Source: VYFG01 sp965248685 (lineage in GTDB: Bacteria > Pseudomonadota > Gammaproteobacteria > Arenicellales > Poriferihabitantaceae). Taken from it: a DNA stretch of 64,000 nt. The position numbers and the translations under genes are program-made. Numbering within the stretch: position 1 is the first letter of the stretch; the number at the start of each line of letters is the position of its first letter. The stretch covers positions 2,666,001 to 2,730,000 of the forward strand of contig CBDFKC010000003.1 in the NCBI GenBank assembly GCA_965248685.1, written 5' to 3'. The notes under the pieces were generated by a model that worked only from the letters and a program-made list of their open reading frames with translations, had not been told where the DNA came from and ran no database searches. Positions 47,901 to 53,620 of the stretch are shown in pieces.

Positions 47901-50900
47901 CTAATGCTTCAGCCGAAGGCGCTCAAGCAATTGGTGATCTGGCGAATGCATCAGGTGTTGACAGCATCGCTCAAGGTACCAATGCCGAGGCTTCAGGTCT
48001 TAACAGTATTGCCGAAGGCACGGGAGCGAATGCTTCAGCCGAAGGCGCCCAAGCAATTGGTGACCTCGCAAATGCGTCAGGTGTAGACAGCATAGCCCAA
48101 GGTACTAATGCCGAAGCATCAGGTCTTAACAGTATCGCTGAAGGTACAGGCGCGAATGCATCTGCCGAAGGCGCTCAAGCAATAGGTGATCTGGCGAATG
48201 CATCAGGTGTTGACAGTATTGCTCAAGGTACCAATGCCGAAGCTTCAGGTCTTAACAGTATTGCCGAAGGCACGGGAGCGAATGCTTCAGCCGAAGGCGC
48301 TCAAGCAATTGGTGACCTCGCAAATGCATCAGGTGTGGACAGTATTGCTCAAGGTACTAATGCCGAAGCATCAGGTCTTAACAGTATCGCTGAAGGTACA
48401 GGCGCTAATGCATCTGCCGAAGGTGCCCAAGCAATTGGTGACCTCGCAAATGCATCAGGTGTAGACAGCATAGCCCAAGGTACTAATGCCGAAGCATCAG
48501 GCCTTAACAGTATCGCTGAAGGTACAGGCGCGAATGCGTCTGCCGAAGGTGCCCAAGCAATAGGTGATCTGGCGAATGCATCAGGTGTTGACAGCATCGC
48601 TCAAGGTACAAACGCTGAAGCAAGTGGTCTTAACAGCATCGCCGAAGGTACAGGTGCTAATGCATCTGCCGAAGGTGCCCAAGCAATTGGTGACCTCGCT
48701 AATGCGAGTGGTGTAGACAGCATTGCTCAAGGTACTAATGCCGAAGCATCAGGTCTTAACAGCATTGCCGAAGGCACGGGAGCTAACGCATCTGCCGAAG
48801 GCGCTCAAGCAATTGGTGATCTGGCGAATGCATCAGGTGTTGACAGCATCGCTCAAGGTACCAATGCCGAAGCATCAGGTCTTAACAGTATCGCCGAAGG
48901 CACTGGAGCGAATGCATCTGCCGAAGGTGCTCAAGCAATTGGTGACCTTGCAAATGCATCAGGAGTAGACAGCATAGCTCAAGGTACAAATGCCGAGGCA
49001 AGTGGACTTAACAGTATTGCTGAAGGTACCGGCGCTAATGCTTCTGCTGAAGGCGCTCAAGCGATAGGTGATCTGGCAAATGCTTCAGGAGTAGACAGTA
49101 TTGCTCAAGGTACCAATGCCGAAGCAAGTGGTCTTAACAGTATTGCCCAAGGTACTAATGCCAATGCATCTGCTGAAGGTTCCCAGGCAATTGGTGACAA
49201 TGCCAATGCAAGCGCCCTGGATACCATCGCTCAAGGTACTAACGCCGATGCTGCAGGTGTCAATGGTATTGCGCAGGGTACTGATTCATCTGTAGCTGGT
49301 GCATCGACCAATGCAATTGCTATTGGTACCAATGCAAACGTAACCAATGGCGACGGTAACGTGGCCATTGGAAATCAGGTTGTGGTTGACGCTACTGGCG
49401 ATGGCAATGTTTCATTAGGCGGGTTGAACAATGTACTGGATACCGCCGGCGACCATAATGCCATCGTTACCGGGCATAACAATACCGTCACCGGTGCAGC
49501 CACCGAAGATAATGTCATTGTTGGTGGTAACAACAATCGGGTTGATAATGGCAGTATCGCGAACTCTGTTGGTGGTATATCCAACTCCCTGGGAACTACT
49601 GCAGCGGTTACTGCTAACCAGGTATCTGGTTCCAACAACACGGTGGATAACGCGTCAAACAATAATACCGTGTCCGGTGCAACCAACATGGTCTCATTGA
49701 GTAGTCAGAACACCATTTCTGGTTCAGCGAATATGGTATTTAATGCGGCCAACGGAAATACTGTTGCTGGTACCTCAAATAGTTTGGATACTGCGACAAA
49801 TAACACCGTTGCTGGTCTGACGAATACCGTAGTTAATGGCAGTGATCAAAATCAGGTGGCTGGAACGACTAATAATGTTGATGCATCGGATGACAATACC
49901 GTTGCAGGTTTAACCAACACTGTTGTAGTAGGAAGTGATCAGAACCAGGTTGCGGGTACGACCAATAATGTTAGCGGTTCGGATAGCAATACCATTTCCG
50001 GTATTACTAACACGGTAACCGCAAGTAACGGTAACCAGGTTTCTGGTACCACCAATATTGCAAATATTGCGCAGAATAATACACTGTCTGGTAGTACCAA
50101 TACGGTCAATGTGGCGCTTAACAACCAGGTATCCGGTACTACTAATAACGTGGATAGTTCAGTAGATAATACGGTTGCGGGTTTAACCAATACCTTGGTT
50201 TCCGGTAGTGGCCAAAACCAAGTTGCTGGTGCAACTAATTTTGTTAGTAGTTCCGACAGAAATACCGTTTCGGGTGGTACTAATTCATTAATAGTTAGCA
50301 GCAACAGCAACCTGGTTGCTGGCGATAACAATTCACTGGCTGTCAGTAGTCAGAATACTGTGACCGGTACCGCAAATGTCCTGACGCAATCGAATCGGAA
50401 TGCGGCGGCTGGATCTACCAACCGAGCGACACTTTCCGATGACAATACAGTGGTTGGTTTTTCAAACCTATTGCTCAATGCGGACCGCAACTCGGTGGCG
50501 GGACAAACCAATACGGTTAATGCTTCTGTTGACAACGACATAAGTGGCGCGAACCAAGTATTGGCCACGGCAAATCGCAACGCGGTATCGGGATTTGCCA
50601 ACACAGTCAATACCGGAAGTGACGATAATGTAATTGGAGGCGACCAGAACGTTGTTGCAGGTAGCTCCGGCCTCACCGTAGGTACTTCTGCGCGATCCTT
50701 CGGAGACAATAACGTTACCATTGGTGAATTTGCCGTGACCCAGCAATCAGGTGGATTTGGTGAATTGATTGCCATCGGTAGTGATGTCAATGGAGATAAC
50801 CTGGGTGCCCAAGCGAGAAATGTAAATGCAATTGCCATTGGTAACGATTCCACAGCGACTGGACCAAACGCTTCAGCAATTGGCTTGCGCTCGTTGTCTT

Positions 50901-52243
50901 CGGGACTTGATACAGTTGCCATTGGTACCGATGCAGCAGCGACTAATACCAACGCCACTGCAGTAGGAGTAAATACCATTGCGAATGCTGGGAACTCAAC
51001 GGCTGTTGGTCAGGACTCAACCGCGACCGCAACCAATGCAACTGCAATTGGTTCAAGCTCTGACGCGCTGGGTGTGAATTCATTCGCTGGTGGTACCGAT
51101 GCCCAGGCTGTTGGACCAAACACCATTGCAATAGGCAATCAAACTCTGGCCGCAGCCCAGGGAGATACTGCAATAGGCGATGGCGCAACTGCGAGTGGCA
51201 GTGATTCCGTCGCAATTGGTACTAACGCTACCTCAAGTGGTTTTCAAGCGATTGCAATTGGTGATAATTCTACTGCTTCCGGGCGGGATTCAATTGCCAT
51301 TGGTGATGAAGCGCTGGCGACTGGAACCGCAGATACTGCAGTAGGTAATAATGCCAGAGCAACTGGCGGTCGATCTACTGCTATAGGCGCCGATGCTGCG
51401 TCAACTGGACTCTCGTCATCTGCATTTGGTGACAGCGCTCTGGCTACCGGAGTGAACTCTACAGCTCTTGGAACTTCTGCAATTGCTACTGGAACGTCAT
51501 CACTGGCGGCTGGCGATAGTGCCCTGGCGACCGCACCGAATTCCACGGCATTGGGATCAAACTCAGTTGCTTCGGGTGTCGCTTCCACCGCAGTCGGTAC
51601 CGGATCCAGAGCCGCGGGTGGTGCTTCATTCGCAGGCGGTGCTAACGCGCTGGCAGCAGGTACTGCCACGGTAGCGGTTGGTAACAGTGCCCAGGCAATC
51701 GCCGCCGGCAGTGTTGCCATTGGTAATGGCGCCAGAGCTAACGGTAGCGCGAGTATTGCTATTGGTCAGAACTCATTTGCCATTGGGCCGGATGATACCG
51801 CCATTGGTAATGGCGCCAGGGTAACCGCGGATTCCTCAGTAGCTTTGGGTGCAGGATCGATTGCAGATCAACCTGACACCATTTCCATTGGTACTCCCGG
51901 AAATGAGCGCAGGGTTGTTAACGTTGCCCCAGGTATTGCTCAAACCGATGCGATCAACGTCGGTCAACTCAGGCAGGTTCAGACAGAGGCGCGTCGCGGT
52001 ACCGCAAATGCAATCGCCATGCGTTCCATCGTAGAGCCACCAAGGCCAGGTAAAACAGCCCTCAGCCTGGGTCTCGGACACTATAAGTCCGAATCAGCTG
52101 TTGGTATCAATGCCAGCCGCTGGCTTAAGACCAGAAAGCTGATGGGCAAGAAAGTATCTAAGGTAATCGTCAATGGTGCGGTATCGATGTCAGAAGGTGG
52201 CGATGACGCAGCGGTTGGAATGGGCGTTGGAATAGTATTCTAA
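32975..52243 (+). CDS. Giant trimeric autotransporter adhesin (YadA family), 6,422 residues
   Basis: One open frame of 19.3 kb. Residues 1-102 hold an unusually long basic N-terminus, then a hydrophobic signal core (SLGSMLAMVLGLPVAL) and an AYA|GD cleavage site. Just after it are the only two cysteines I can find (Cys107, Cys113). Residues about 123-224 are decapeptide repeats. From about 235 to 5,450 the chain is YadA-head repeats of 14 residues (consensus SIAQGTNANASG-N), then an Asn-rich 15/16-residue repeat domain (about 5,548-5,896), then more head repeats. The C-terminus has a neck (VAPGIAQTDAINVGQL), almost no coiled-coil stalk and a YadA anchor of four strands ending in Phe. It should form a homotrimeric surface fibre secreted through its own barrel. 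The start is uncertain: ATG 33032 has a better Shine-Dalgarno (AAGGTG). The repeats are acidic with very few Lys or Arg. Confidence 0.93.
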   Translation: MPKSNFFQNKTKFNSKVNPMVNSIINSIGGFFQQTPNKANASMRQPDNRIGGFSLLQKMYRRLFMRMVKILGRVSLGSMLAMVLGLPVALIDNSVLVQRAYAGDVNCSPAANCNAVGGSDIEPGSITEADIGNNAVGSAEIIDSAVATTELAPGAVTTAKLADFSVNSSKIIDGTVTGTDVMDESLTGTDIMDGSVASADVTDGSLTGTDIQDNSITSDDVSGLDIDVDLEPTATGNEDVAVGSAVSLTGGDNNTGVGSDISITGGGNNTAVGNAITINGSNNAVFGDPIGVTGNNNVFNASGNGTVNGESNVGQIAGTSNVVGDNNIALGQSVGANANSTVAIGNTASTGADNTIAVGTSANADGESSIAQGLGSSASAANATAISTGSNADGLNSVAIGPNSSATDASAIAIGTGSNADGRDSIAQGFTSSATSQDAIALGTFSNADGTGSIAQGVNSSASNTNAIAIGNASNADGTNSIAQGFGSSATGTNAIAIGNSANSDATATVSIGNNSNASAAQSVAIGDDATASFTGAVAVGDNSNASADQAAAFGDNANADGAQSVAVGSGARAQSTGGVAIGDNANSGAAQAIAIGDDANASSNGAVAIGDNSNASAAQTIAIGDDATASASGAVAVGDGSNAAGAQSVATGDNANAAGAQSFAGGSNAQAGGSQSVAIGSDTSALGSTAVAIGTSAVASGDRSFAAANNAEAGGVASIAIGENTNASMLGGIAIGDDASSTGIQSQAIGSATRSSGSNTIAQGTFANASGFQTTAIGVQADASGTNSIAQGTNATASNTASVAVGNNANASGAGAQASGLNADASGSNSTAQGVNASASAANATAISTGSNADGLNSVAIGPNSSATDASAIAIGTGSNADGRDSIAQGFTSSATSQNAIALGTFSNADGTGSIAQGVNSSASNTNAIAIGNASNADGTNSIAQGTGASATQNNAIAVGNGADADGAQSIAQGFDTSASQSGAIAVGTSTNADGVNSIAQGVGASASNTSAIATGSGATASGVNSVAQGSVASATGSDSIATGTSSNADGASSIAQGNNASASSQNAIATGSNANASGVQSIAQGSNANATGANSIAQGTTATAFGGNDIAVGNGVDTNAAGSNNTAIGNSGTTVSGGSQSTAIGSNVNTGGGDSNTAVGTNITVGTGGNNTAVGNAITINGSNNAVFGDPIGVTGNNNVFNASGNGTVTGESNVGQIAGTSSVIGDNNVAIGRNVGTTSNGTVTVGDGAATSALDAVAIGTGSNSEANQATAVGAGSSANGQGAFAGGENASGEGVDSVAIGSDSGGGAGDPTGAGVGAQAVGEGAIAIGQDALANGVGAITIGDGASGTGANSTAIGSGAVASASSASAFGDNANASAADATALGQDTTASGLQSTAVGFSSDAGGAQSFAAGNNSQATGAQSIAIGDVANATAAGSIALGDAVIASGINSIAQGTGANASAEGSQAIGENATATGIDSIAQGTDANASGLNAQASGTGADAGGDNSVAQGTGANAGGDNSIAQGNNANATAEGSQAIGENATATGIDSIAQGTDANASGLNSQASGTGADAGGDNSVAQGTGANAGGDNSIAQGNNANATAEGSQAIGENATATGIDSIAQGTDANASGLNSQASGTGADAGGDNSVAQGTGANAGGDNSIAQGNNANATAEGSQAIGENATATGIDSIAQGSDANASGLNAQASGTGADAGGDNSVAQGTGANAGGDNSIAQGNNANATAEGSQAIGENATATGIDSIAQGTDANASGLNAQASGTGADAGGDNSVAQGTGANAGGDNSIAQGNNANATAEGSQAIGENATATGIDSIAQGTDANASGLNSQASGTGADAGGDNSVAQGTGANAGGDNSIAQGNNANATAEGSQAIGENATATGIDSIAQGTDANASGLNAQASGTGADAGGDNSVAQGTGANAGGDNSIAQGNNANATAEGSQAIGENATATGIDSIAQGTDANASGLNSQASGTGADAGGDNSVAQGTGANAGGDNSIAQGNNANATAEGSQAIGENATATGIDSIAQGTDANASGLNAQASGTGADAGGDNSVAQGTGANAGGDNSIAQGNNANATAEGSQAIGENATATGIDSIAQGTDANASGLNAQASGTGADAGGDNSVAQGTGANAGGDNSIAQGNNANATAEGSQAIGENATATGIDSIAQGTDANASGLNAQASGTGADAGGDNSVAQGTGANAGGDNSIAQGNNANATAEGSQAIGENATATGIDSIAQGTDANASGLNAQASGTGADAGGDNSVAQGTGANAGGDNSIAQGNNANATAEGSQAIGENATATGIDSIAQGTDANASGLNSQASGTGADAGGDNSVAQGTGANAGGDNSIAQGNNANATAEGSQAIGENATATGIDSIAQGTDANASGLNSQASGTGADAGGENSVAQGTGANSSAIDAVAIGTGSNTEAAQATAVGAGTSANAQGAFAGAENASAEGIDSVAIGGDSGGGAGDATGAGVGAQAIGEGSIAIGQDALANGVGATTIGDSASGTGANSTAVGSGAVASASSASAFGDNANASAADATALGQDTTASGLQSTAVGFSSDAGGAQSFAAGNNSQATGDQSVAIGDAANASAAGSVAIGDAASSSGTNSIAQGTGASATQVNTIALGNSSNADGANSIAQGANSNASNTDAIAIGNQADASGLEGVAIGQSANASGESTVAIGETTIASGEDAIAIGEGSIASGDDGVAVGDRAMAIGNDTIAIGTDAIATAQGAQALGEDALATGANSIAQGVAAFSTNTDSIAIGSFTNADGVASLAIGDSAFATADGAQAIGQFSNASGTNSIAQGTNANATAINAQAFGTNSNATGNNSIAQGTSANATGGSSIAQGRNADAQGVNSQASGTNANATGPNSIAQGTNANATAASSIAQGNSANATGFSSIAQGNNADAQGVNSQASGTNANATGANSIAQGTNANATAASSIAQGNNANATGFSSIAQGNNADAQGVNSQASGTNANATGANSIAQGSNANATAASSIAQGNSASATGFSSIAQGNNADAQGVSSQASGTNANATGNNSIAQGTNANATANNSIAQGNSANATGIGSIAQGNNADAQGLNSQALGTNANALAEGAQAIGDLANASGIDSVAQGTNAEASGLNSIAEGTGSNASAEGAQAIGDGARASGIDSIAQGTNADASGLNSIAQGTGANATGVDAIAIGTNSLATADSTTAVGDSANASAQDATALGQNTTSSGLQSTAVGFSSDAGGAQSFAGGNNAQASGAQSIAIGDVANATAAGSIALGDAVIASGTNSIAQGTNSEASAEGAQAIGDGANASGIDSIAQGTNADASGLNSIAQGTGANATGEGAQAIGDLANAEGVDSIAQGTNTQATGVNSIAQGTGANATGEGAQAIGDLANADGVDSIAQGTNAQASGTNSIAQGTGANASAIDAVAIGTGSNTEAAQATAVGAGTSANAQGAFAGAENASAEGIDSVAIGGDSGGGAGDTTGAGVGAQAIGTGAVAIGQDALANGANATSVGAGSSANASSASAFGDNANASAVDSTALGQDTLASGAQSTAVGFSSDATGAQSFAGGNNSQATGGQSVAIGDVANASGASSIAIGDAANALGTNSIAQGTGSDATGNNSIAQGTNANALGVSSQAIGNGANATGNNSIAQGTNANALGISSQAIGNGANATGNNSIAQGTNANALGVSSQAIGNGANATGNNSIAQGTNANALGISSQAIGNGANATGNNSIAQGTNANALGVNSQAIGNGANATGNNSIAQGTNANALGISSQAIGNGANATGNNSIAQGTNANALGISSQAIGNGANATGNNSIAQGTNANALGISSQAIGNGANATGNNSIAQGTNANALGISSQAIGNGANATGNNSIAQGTSANALGVNSQAIGTSANATGSNSIAQGTNSNALGVNSQAIGNSADAGGNNSIAQGTNANGSGTNSTAIGNGADASNTDAIAVGTGANATGLQSTAVGAGALADADSASAFGDNANASAADATALGQDSTASNVQSTAVGFSSDASGASSFAGGNNSQASADQSVAIGDVANASGVGSIAIGDEALSSGVNSIAQGTGSNASAEGAQAIGDLANASGVDSIAQGTNAEASGLNSIAEGTGANASAEGAQAIGDLANASGVDSIAQGTNAEASGLNSIAEGTGANASAEGAQAIGDLANASGVDSIAQGTNAEASGFNSIADGTGANASAEGAQAIGDLANASGVDSIAQGTNAEASGLNSIADGTGANASAEGAQAIGDLANASGVDSIAQGTNAEASGLNSIAEGTGANASAEGAQAIGDLANASGVDSIAQGTNAEASGLNSIAEGTGANASAEGAQAIGDLANASGVDSIAQGTNAEASGLNSIAEGTGANASAEGAQAIGDLANASGVDSIAQGTNAEASGLNSIAEGTGANASAEGAQAIGDLANASGVDSIAQGTNAEASGLNSIAEGTGANASAEGAQAIGDLANASGVDSIAQGTNAEASGLNSIAEGTGANASAEGAQAIGDLANASGVDSIAQGTNAEASGLNSIAEGTGANASAEGAQAIGDLANASGVDSIAQGTNAEASGLNSIAEGTGANASAEGAQAIGDLANASGVDSIAQGTNAEASGLNSIAEGTGANASAEGAQAIGDLANASGVDSIAQGTNAEASGLNSIADGTGANASAEGAQAIGDLANASGVDSIAQGTNAEASGLNSIAEGTGANASAEGAQAIGDLANASGVDSIAQGTNAEASGLNSIAEGTGANASAEGAQAIGDLANASGVDSIAQGTNAEASGLNSIAEGTGANASAEGAQAIGDLANASGVDSIAQGTNAEASGLNSIAEGTGANASAEGAQAIGDLANASGVDSIAQGTNAEASGLNSIAEGTGANASAEGAQAIGDLANASGVDSIAQGTNAEASGLNSIAEGTGANASAEGAQAIGDLANASGVDSIAQGTNAEASGLNSIAEGTGANASAEGAQAIGDLANASGVDSIAQGTNAEASGLNSIAEGTGANASAEGAQAIGDLANASGVDSIAQGTNAEASGLNSIAEGTGANASAEGAQAIGDLANASGVDSIAQGTNAEASGLNSIAEGTGANASAEGAQAIGDLANASGVDSIAQGTNAEASGLNSIAEGTGANASAEGAQAIGDLANASGVDSIAQGTNAEASGLNSIAEGTGANASAEGAQAIGDLANASGVDSIAQGTNAEASGLNSIAEGTGANASAEGAQAIGDLANASGVDSIAQGTNAEASGLNSIAEGTGANASAEGAQAIGDLANASGVDSIAQGTNAEASGLNSIAEGTGANASAEGAQAIGDLANASGVDSIAQGTNAEASGLNSIAEGTGANASAEGAQAIGDLANASGVDSIAQGTNAEASGLNSIAQGTNANASAEGSQAIGDNANASALDTIAQGTNADAAGVNGIAQGTDSSVAGASTNAIAIGTNANVTNGDGNVAIGNQVVVDATGDGNVSLGGLNNVLDTAGDHNAIVTGHNNTVTGAATEDNVIVGGNNNRVDNGSIANSVGGISNSLGTTAAVTANQVSGSNNTVDNASNNNTVSGATNMVSLSSQNTISGSANMVFNAANGNTVAGTSNSLDTATNNTVAGLTNTVVNGSDQNQVAGTTNNVDASDDNTVAGLTNTVVVGSDQNQVAGTTNNVSGSDSNTISGITNTVTASNGNQVSGTTNIANIAQNNTLSGSTNTVNVALNNQVSGTTNNVDSSVDNTVAGLTNTLVSGSGQNQVAGATNFVSSSDRNTVSGGTNSLIVSSNSNLVAGDNNSLAVSSQNTVTGTANVLTQSNRNAAAGSTNRATLSDDNTVVGFSNLLLNADRNSVAGQTNTVNASVDNDISGANQVLATANRNAVSGFANTVNTGSDDNVIGGDQNVVAGSSGLTVGTSARSFGDNNVTIGEFAVTQQSGGFGELIAIGSDVNGDNLGAQARNVNAIAIGNDSTATGPNASAIGLRSLSSGLDTVAIGTDAAATNTNATAVGVNTIANAGNSTAVGQDSTATATNATAIGSSSDALGVNSFAGGTDAQAVGPNTIAIGNQTLAAAQGDTAIGDGATASGSDSVAIGTNATSSGFQAIAIGDNSTASGRDSIAIGDEALATGTADTAVGNNARATGGRSTAIGADAASTGLSSSAFGDSALATGVNSTALGTSAIATGTSSLAAGDSALATAPNSTALGSNSVASGVASTAVGTGSRAAGGASFAGGANALAAGTATVAVGNSAQAIAAGSVAIGNGARANGSASIAIGQNSFAIGPDDTAIGNGARVTADSSVALGAGSIADQPDTISIGTPGNERRVVNVAPGIAQTDAINVGQLRQVQTEARRGTANAIAMRSIVEPPRPGKTALSLGLGHYKSESAVGINASRWLKTRKLMGKKVSKVIVNGAVSMSEGGDDAAVGMGVGIVF
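33341..33660 (+). repeat. Decapeptide repeats at the adhesin N-terminus
   Basis: About ten 10-residue units of the form DGSVTGTDIM / DGSLTGTDIQ / SITSDDVSG follow the signal peptide. Similar decapeptides occur in phage-tail and surface-fibre tips. They differ in period and sequence from the head repeats that follow. Confidence 0.7.
34105..34440 (+). repeat. Duplicated head segment, copy 1
   Basis: This in-frame segment (about 336 bp) recurs almost unchanged at 35491-35826. The offset is 1,386 bp, exactly 33 x 42 bp. Confidence 0.8.
35491..35826 (+). repeat. Duplicated head segment, copy 2
   Basis: Second copy of 34105-34440, beginning GGCCGCCAATGC and including GSNADGLNSVAIGPNSSATD. Differences are mostly single bases at third codon positions. 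Confidence 0.8.
36746..37345 (+). repeat. Module separating arrays, copy 1
   Basis: A roughly 600-bp segment encoding GGDSGGGAGD-like, IAIGQDALANG and SASAFGDNANASAADATALGQ elements. It recurs 3,528 bp downstream (84 x 42 bp) at 40274-40873 and in shorter form from 43298. It flanks the tandem arrays. Confidence 0.8.
37370..40255 (+). repeat. 210-bp tandem array (13 full copies plus a partial one)
   Basis: The unit is 70 residues (5 x 14), starting AEGSQAIGENATATGIDS. Copies begin every 210 bp from 37370 to 40100. They exist in two DNA versions (GGATTAAACGCTCAG versus GGACTGAATTCCCAG), with chimeric copies among them. The frame is preserved throughout. Confidence 0.92.
40274..40873 (+). repeat. 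Module separating arrays, copy 2
   Basis: Second copy of 36746-37345, offset 3,528 bp. It follows directly on the 210-bp array, so the array is bracketed by the two copies. Confidence 0.8.
41612..42283 (+). repeat. 168-bp tandem array (4 copies)
   Basis: The unit is 56 residues (4 x 14), starting GVNSQASGTNANAT. Copies start at 41612, 41780, 41948 and 42116, and a degenerate fifth begins at 42284. Confidence 0.88.
43922..44845 (+). repeat. 84-bp tandem array (11 copies)
   Basis: The unit is 28 residues (2 x 14), GISSQAIGNGANAT then GNNSIAQGTNANAL. Copies start every 84 bp from 43922 to 44762; the last two are more divergent. Confidence 0.9.
45266..49171 (+). repeat. 126-bp tandem array (31 copies)
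   Basis: The unit is 42 residues (3 x 14): AEGAQAIGDLANAS, GVDSIAQGTNAEAS, GLNSIAEGTGANAS. Thirty-one copies start every 126 bp from 45266 to 49046. The protein is nearly invariant (occasional ADG for AEG), while synonymous differences between copies are common. Confidence 0.92.
49616..50660 (+). repeat. Asn-rich 15/16-residue repeat domain
   Basis: About 22 units with consensus N-x-V-x-G-x-T-N-x-V followed by five or six variable residues (for example NTVAGLTNTVVNGSDQ, NQVAGTTNNVDASDD). The period and motif differ from the 14-residue head repeats on both sides, marking a separate structural segment. Confidence 0.85.
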
Positions 52244-52320
52244 AAACTACAGTCGAGTAGTTTGGATAGAACTTCCATACCTTAATGTTGTAACTGGTTT
52301 AAATGCCATAACGGACCGGA

Positions 52321-52355
52321 CCGGGATTCAGTCGATACTGAATCCCGGTTTTTTT
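52321..52355 (+). terminator. Strong intrinsic terminator after the giant adhesin
   Basis: A perfect 12-bp stem (CCGGGATTCAGT at 52321-52332, its complement at 52337-52348) with a CGAT loop is followed by seven T residues. It lies about 80 bp past the stop codon. Confidence 0.95.
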
Positions 52356-52513
52356 GTCAGTGGAAATAGGGAGTACTTCGTCGGTTCTTAATAAGTCAAA
52401 ATTTCTGGCAGCTACGAGAAACTTCAGATAACCGAATTACGCTACAGAGATAGCGAATATCGGTTGGCCAATTTATAATCCGGGCAACTTTACTTTAACA
52501 ACAACCTACCCAA

Positions 52514-53404
52514 ATGGTTAATCCAACCCCATCGCGCCTGCGGGCCGCATGCGACGACGGCAAGTTCGTCATTACCTGTGAATTGTCGCCTCCAAAGGGC
52601 ACCGATATAAGCACAATGGTCGAAAAAGCGCTTATGCTGAAAGACTCGGTCGATGCCATCAATATGACCGATTCGGCGGCAGCTAGGATGACCCTGGATC
52701 CCATGGTCGCTGGCTACGAATTACTGAAGCGGGGAGTTGAGCCGATTCTGCAAATTACCTCTCGAGATAAAAACCGACTGGCGCTGCAGAGTGGTATGTT
52801 GGGCGCTCAGCTTCTAGGTATTCCGAATCTGGTGATTATGGGAGGCGACCCACCGCATATCGGCGATCATCCTGAAGCAAAAGGGGTCAGTGATCTATTC
52901 GCTTCTGAAATTGTTGAAGCGGCCAGTGCTCTTAACAGCGGCAAAGATCATGCCGGCAATGAGTTGAAGGGAGAAACTGGCTTTTACATTGGAAGCGTAT
53001 TTAATCCTGGCGCGACGGACCAGGACCGTGAGATCGATAATACCCAGCGTAAGGCAGACGCCGGTGCAGTTTATTTTCAGACCCAGGCAATTTACCAGGT
53101 GGAGGAATTGACTTCATTTCTAAAGCGCCTAAATCGACCCAATATCATTGTGCTGGCGGGGATAATTCCGGTTAAGTCGGTCAAAATGGCAACGTATATG
53201 AACGAACGGGTCCCGGGGATTGATATTCCTGATGACTTGATTAAACGTATAGCGGCAGCCGAGGAAGCGGGTAATGTGGTGGAAGAGAGTCTTTCCATCG
53301 CCTCCAATACGGTCAAAGAGCTCGATGGGTTATGCCAGGGCATTCATATCATGGCAATTGGCTGGGAAAAACATATCAATGATTTGATTGCGCTGTCGAA
53401 ATAA
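52514..53404 (+). CDS. Methylenetetrahydrofolate reductase family protein
   Basis: The product is 296 residues with the MTHFR TIM barrel. It begins FVITCELSPPKGTD (the Glu near residue 23 is the catalytic acid position). It contains INMTDSAAARMTLDP, PILQITSRDKNRLALQS, LGIPNLVIMGGDPPH (flavin-binding region) and later YFQTQAIYQVEEL and GIIPVKSVKMATYMNERVPG. It would reduce methylene-THF to methyl-THF using FAD and a reduced donor. The sequence is closer to the archaeal/anaplerotic MTHFR-like branch than to E. coli MetF, so a role in C1 catabolism (for example after demethylation of methylated amines) rather than methionine synthesis is possible. No partner MetV/CooC-type gene is adjacent. It stands alone after the adhesin terminator. 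Confidence 0.85.
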   Translation: MVNPTPSRLRAACDDGKFVITCELSPPKGTDISTMVEKALMLKDSVDAINMTDSAAARMTLDPMVAGYELLKRGVEPILQITSRDKNRLALQSGMLGAQLLGIPNLVIMGGDPPHIGDHPEAKGVSDLFASEIVEAASALNSGKDHAGNELKGETGFYIGSVFNPGATDQDREIDNTQRKADAGAVYFQTQAIYQVEELTSFLKRLNRPNIIVLAGIIPVKSVKMATYMNERVPGIDIPDDLIKRIAAAEEAGNVVEESLSIASNTVKELDGLCQGIHIMAIGWEKHINDLIALSK

Positions 53405-53620
53405 TCCGACAGTTTCAAACTAGTGTCAGGGATTAGAGAATTGCCAAGGAGGCTTCGGTGGACTAGCCCATGGTGCTTGGCGATGTCTGTATTGCCCATG
53501 GCGTTAGACAGCGTCTGGAGTGACACCCATGCTAGTGTCGTCGTTGACATCCCATGTCAATTCGATGATAGAAGGGGACTAGATTCTACTCCGGCGGCCT
53601 CGTCGGAGGATTGACCAACG

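Noticed and set aside
37370..49171. CRISPR-like regular spacing
   Set aside because: Units are in-frame coding, contiguous without unique spacers, and much longer than CRISPR repeats.
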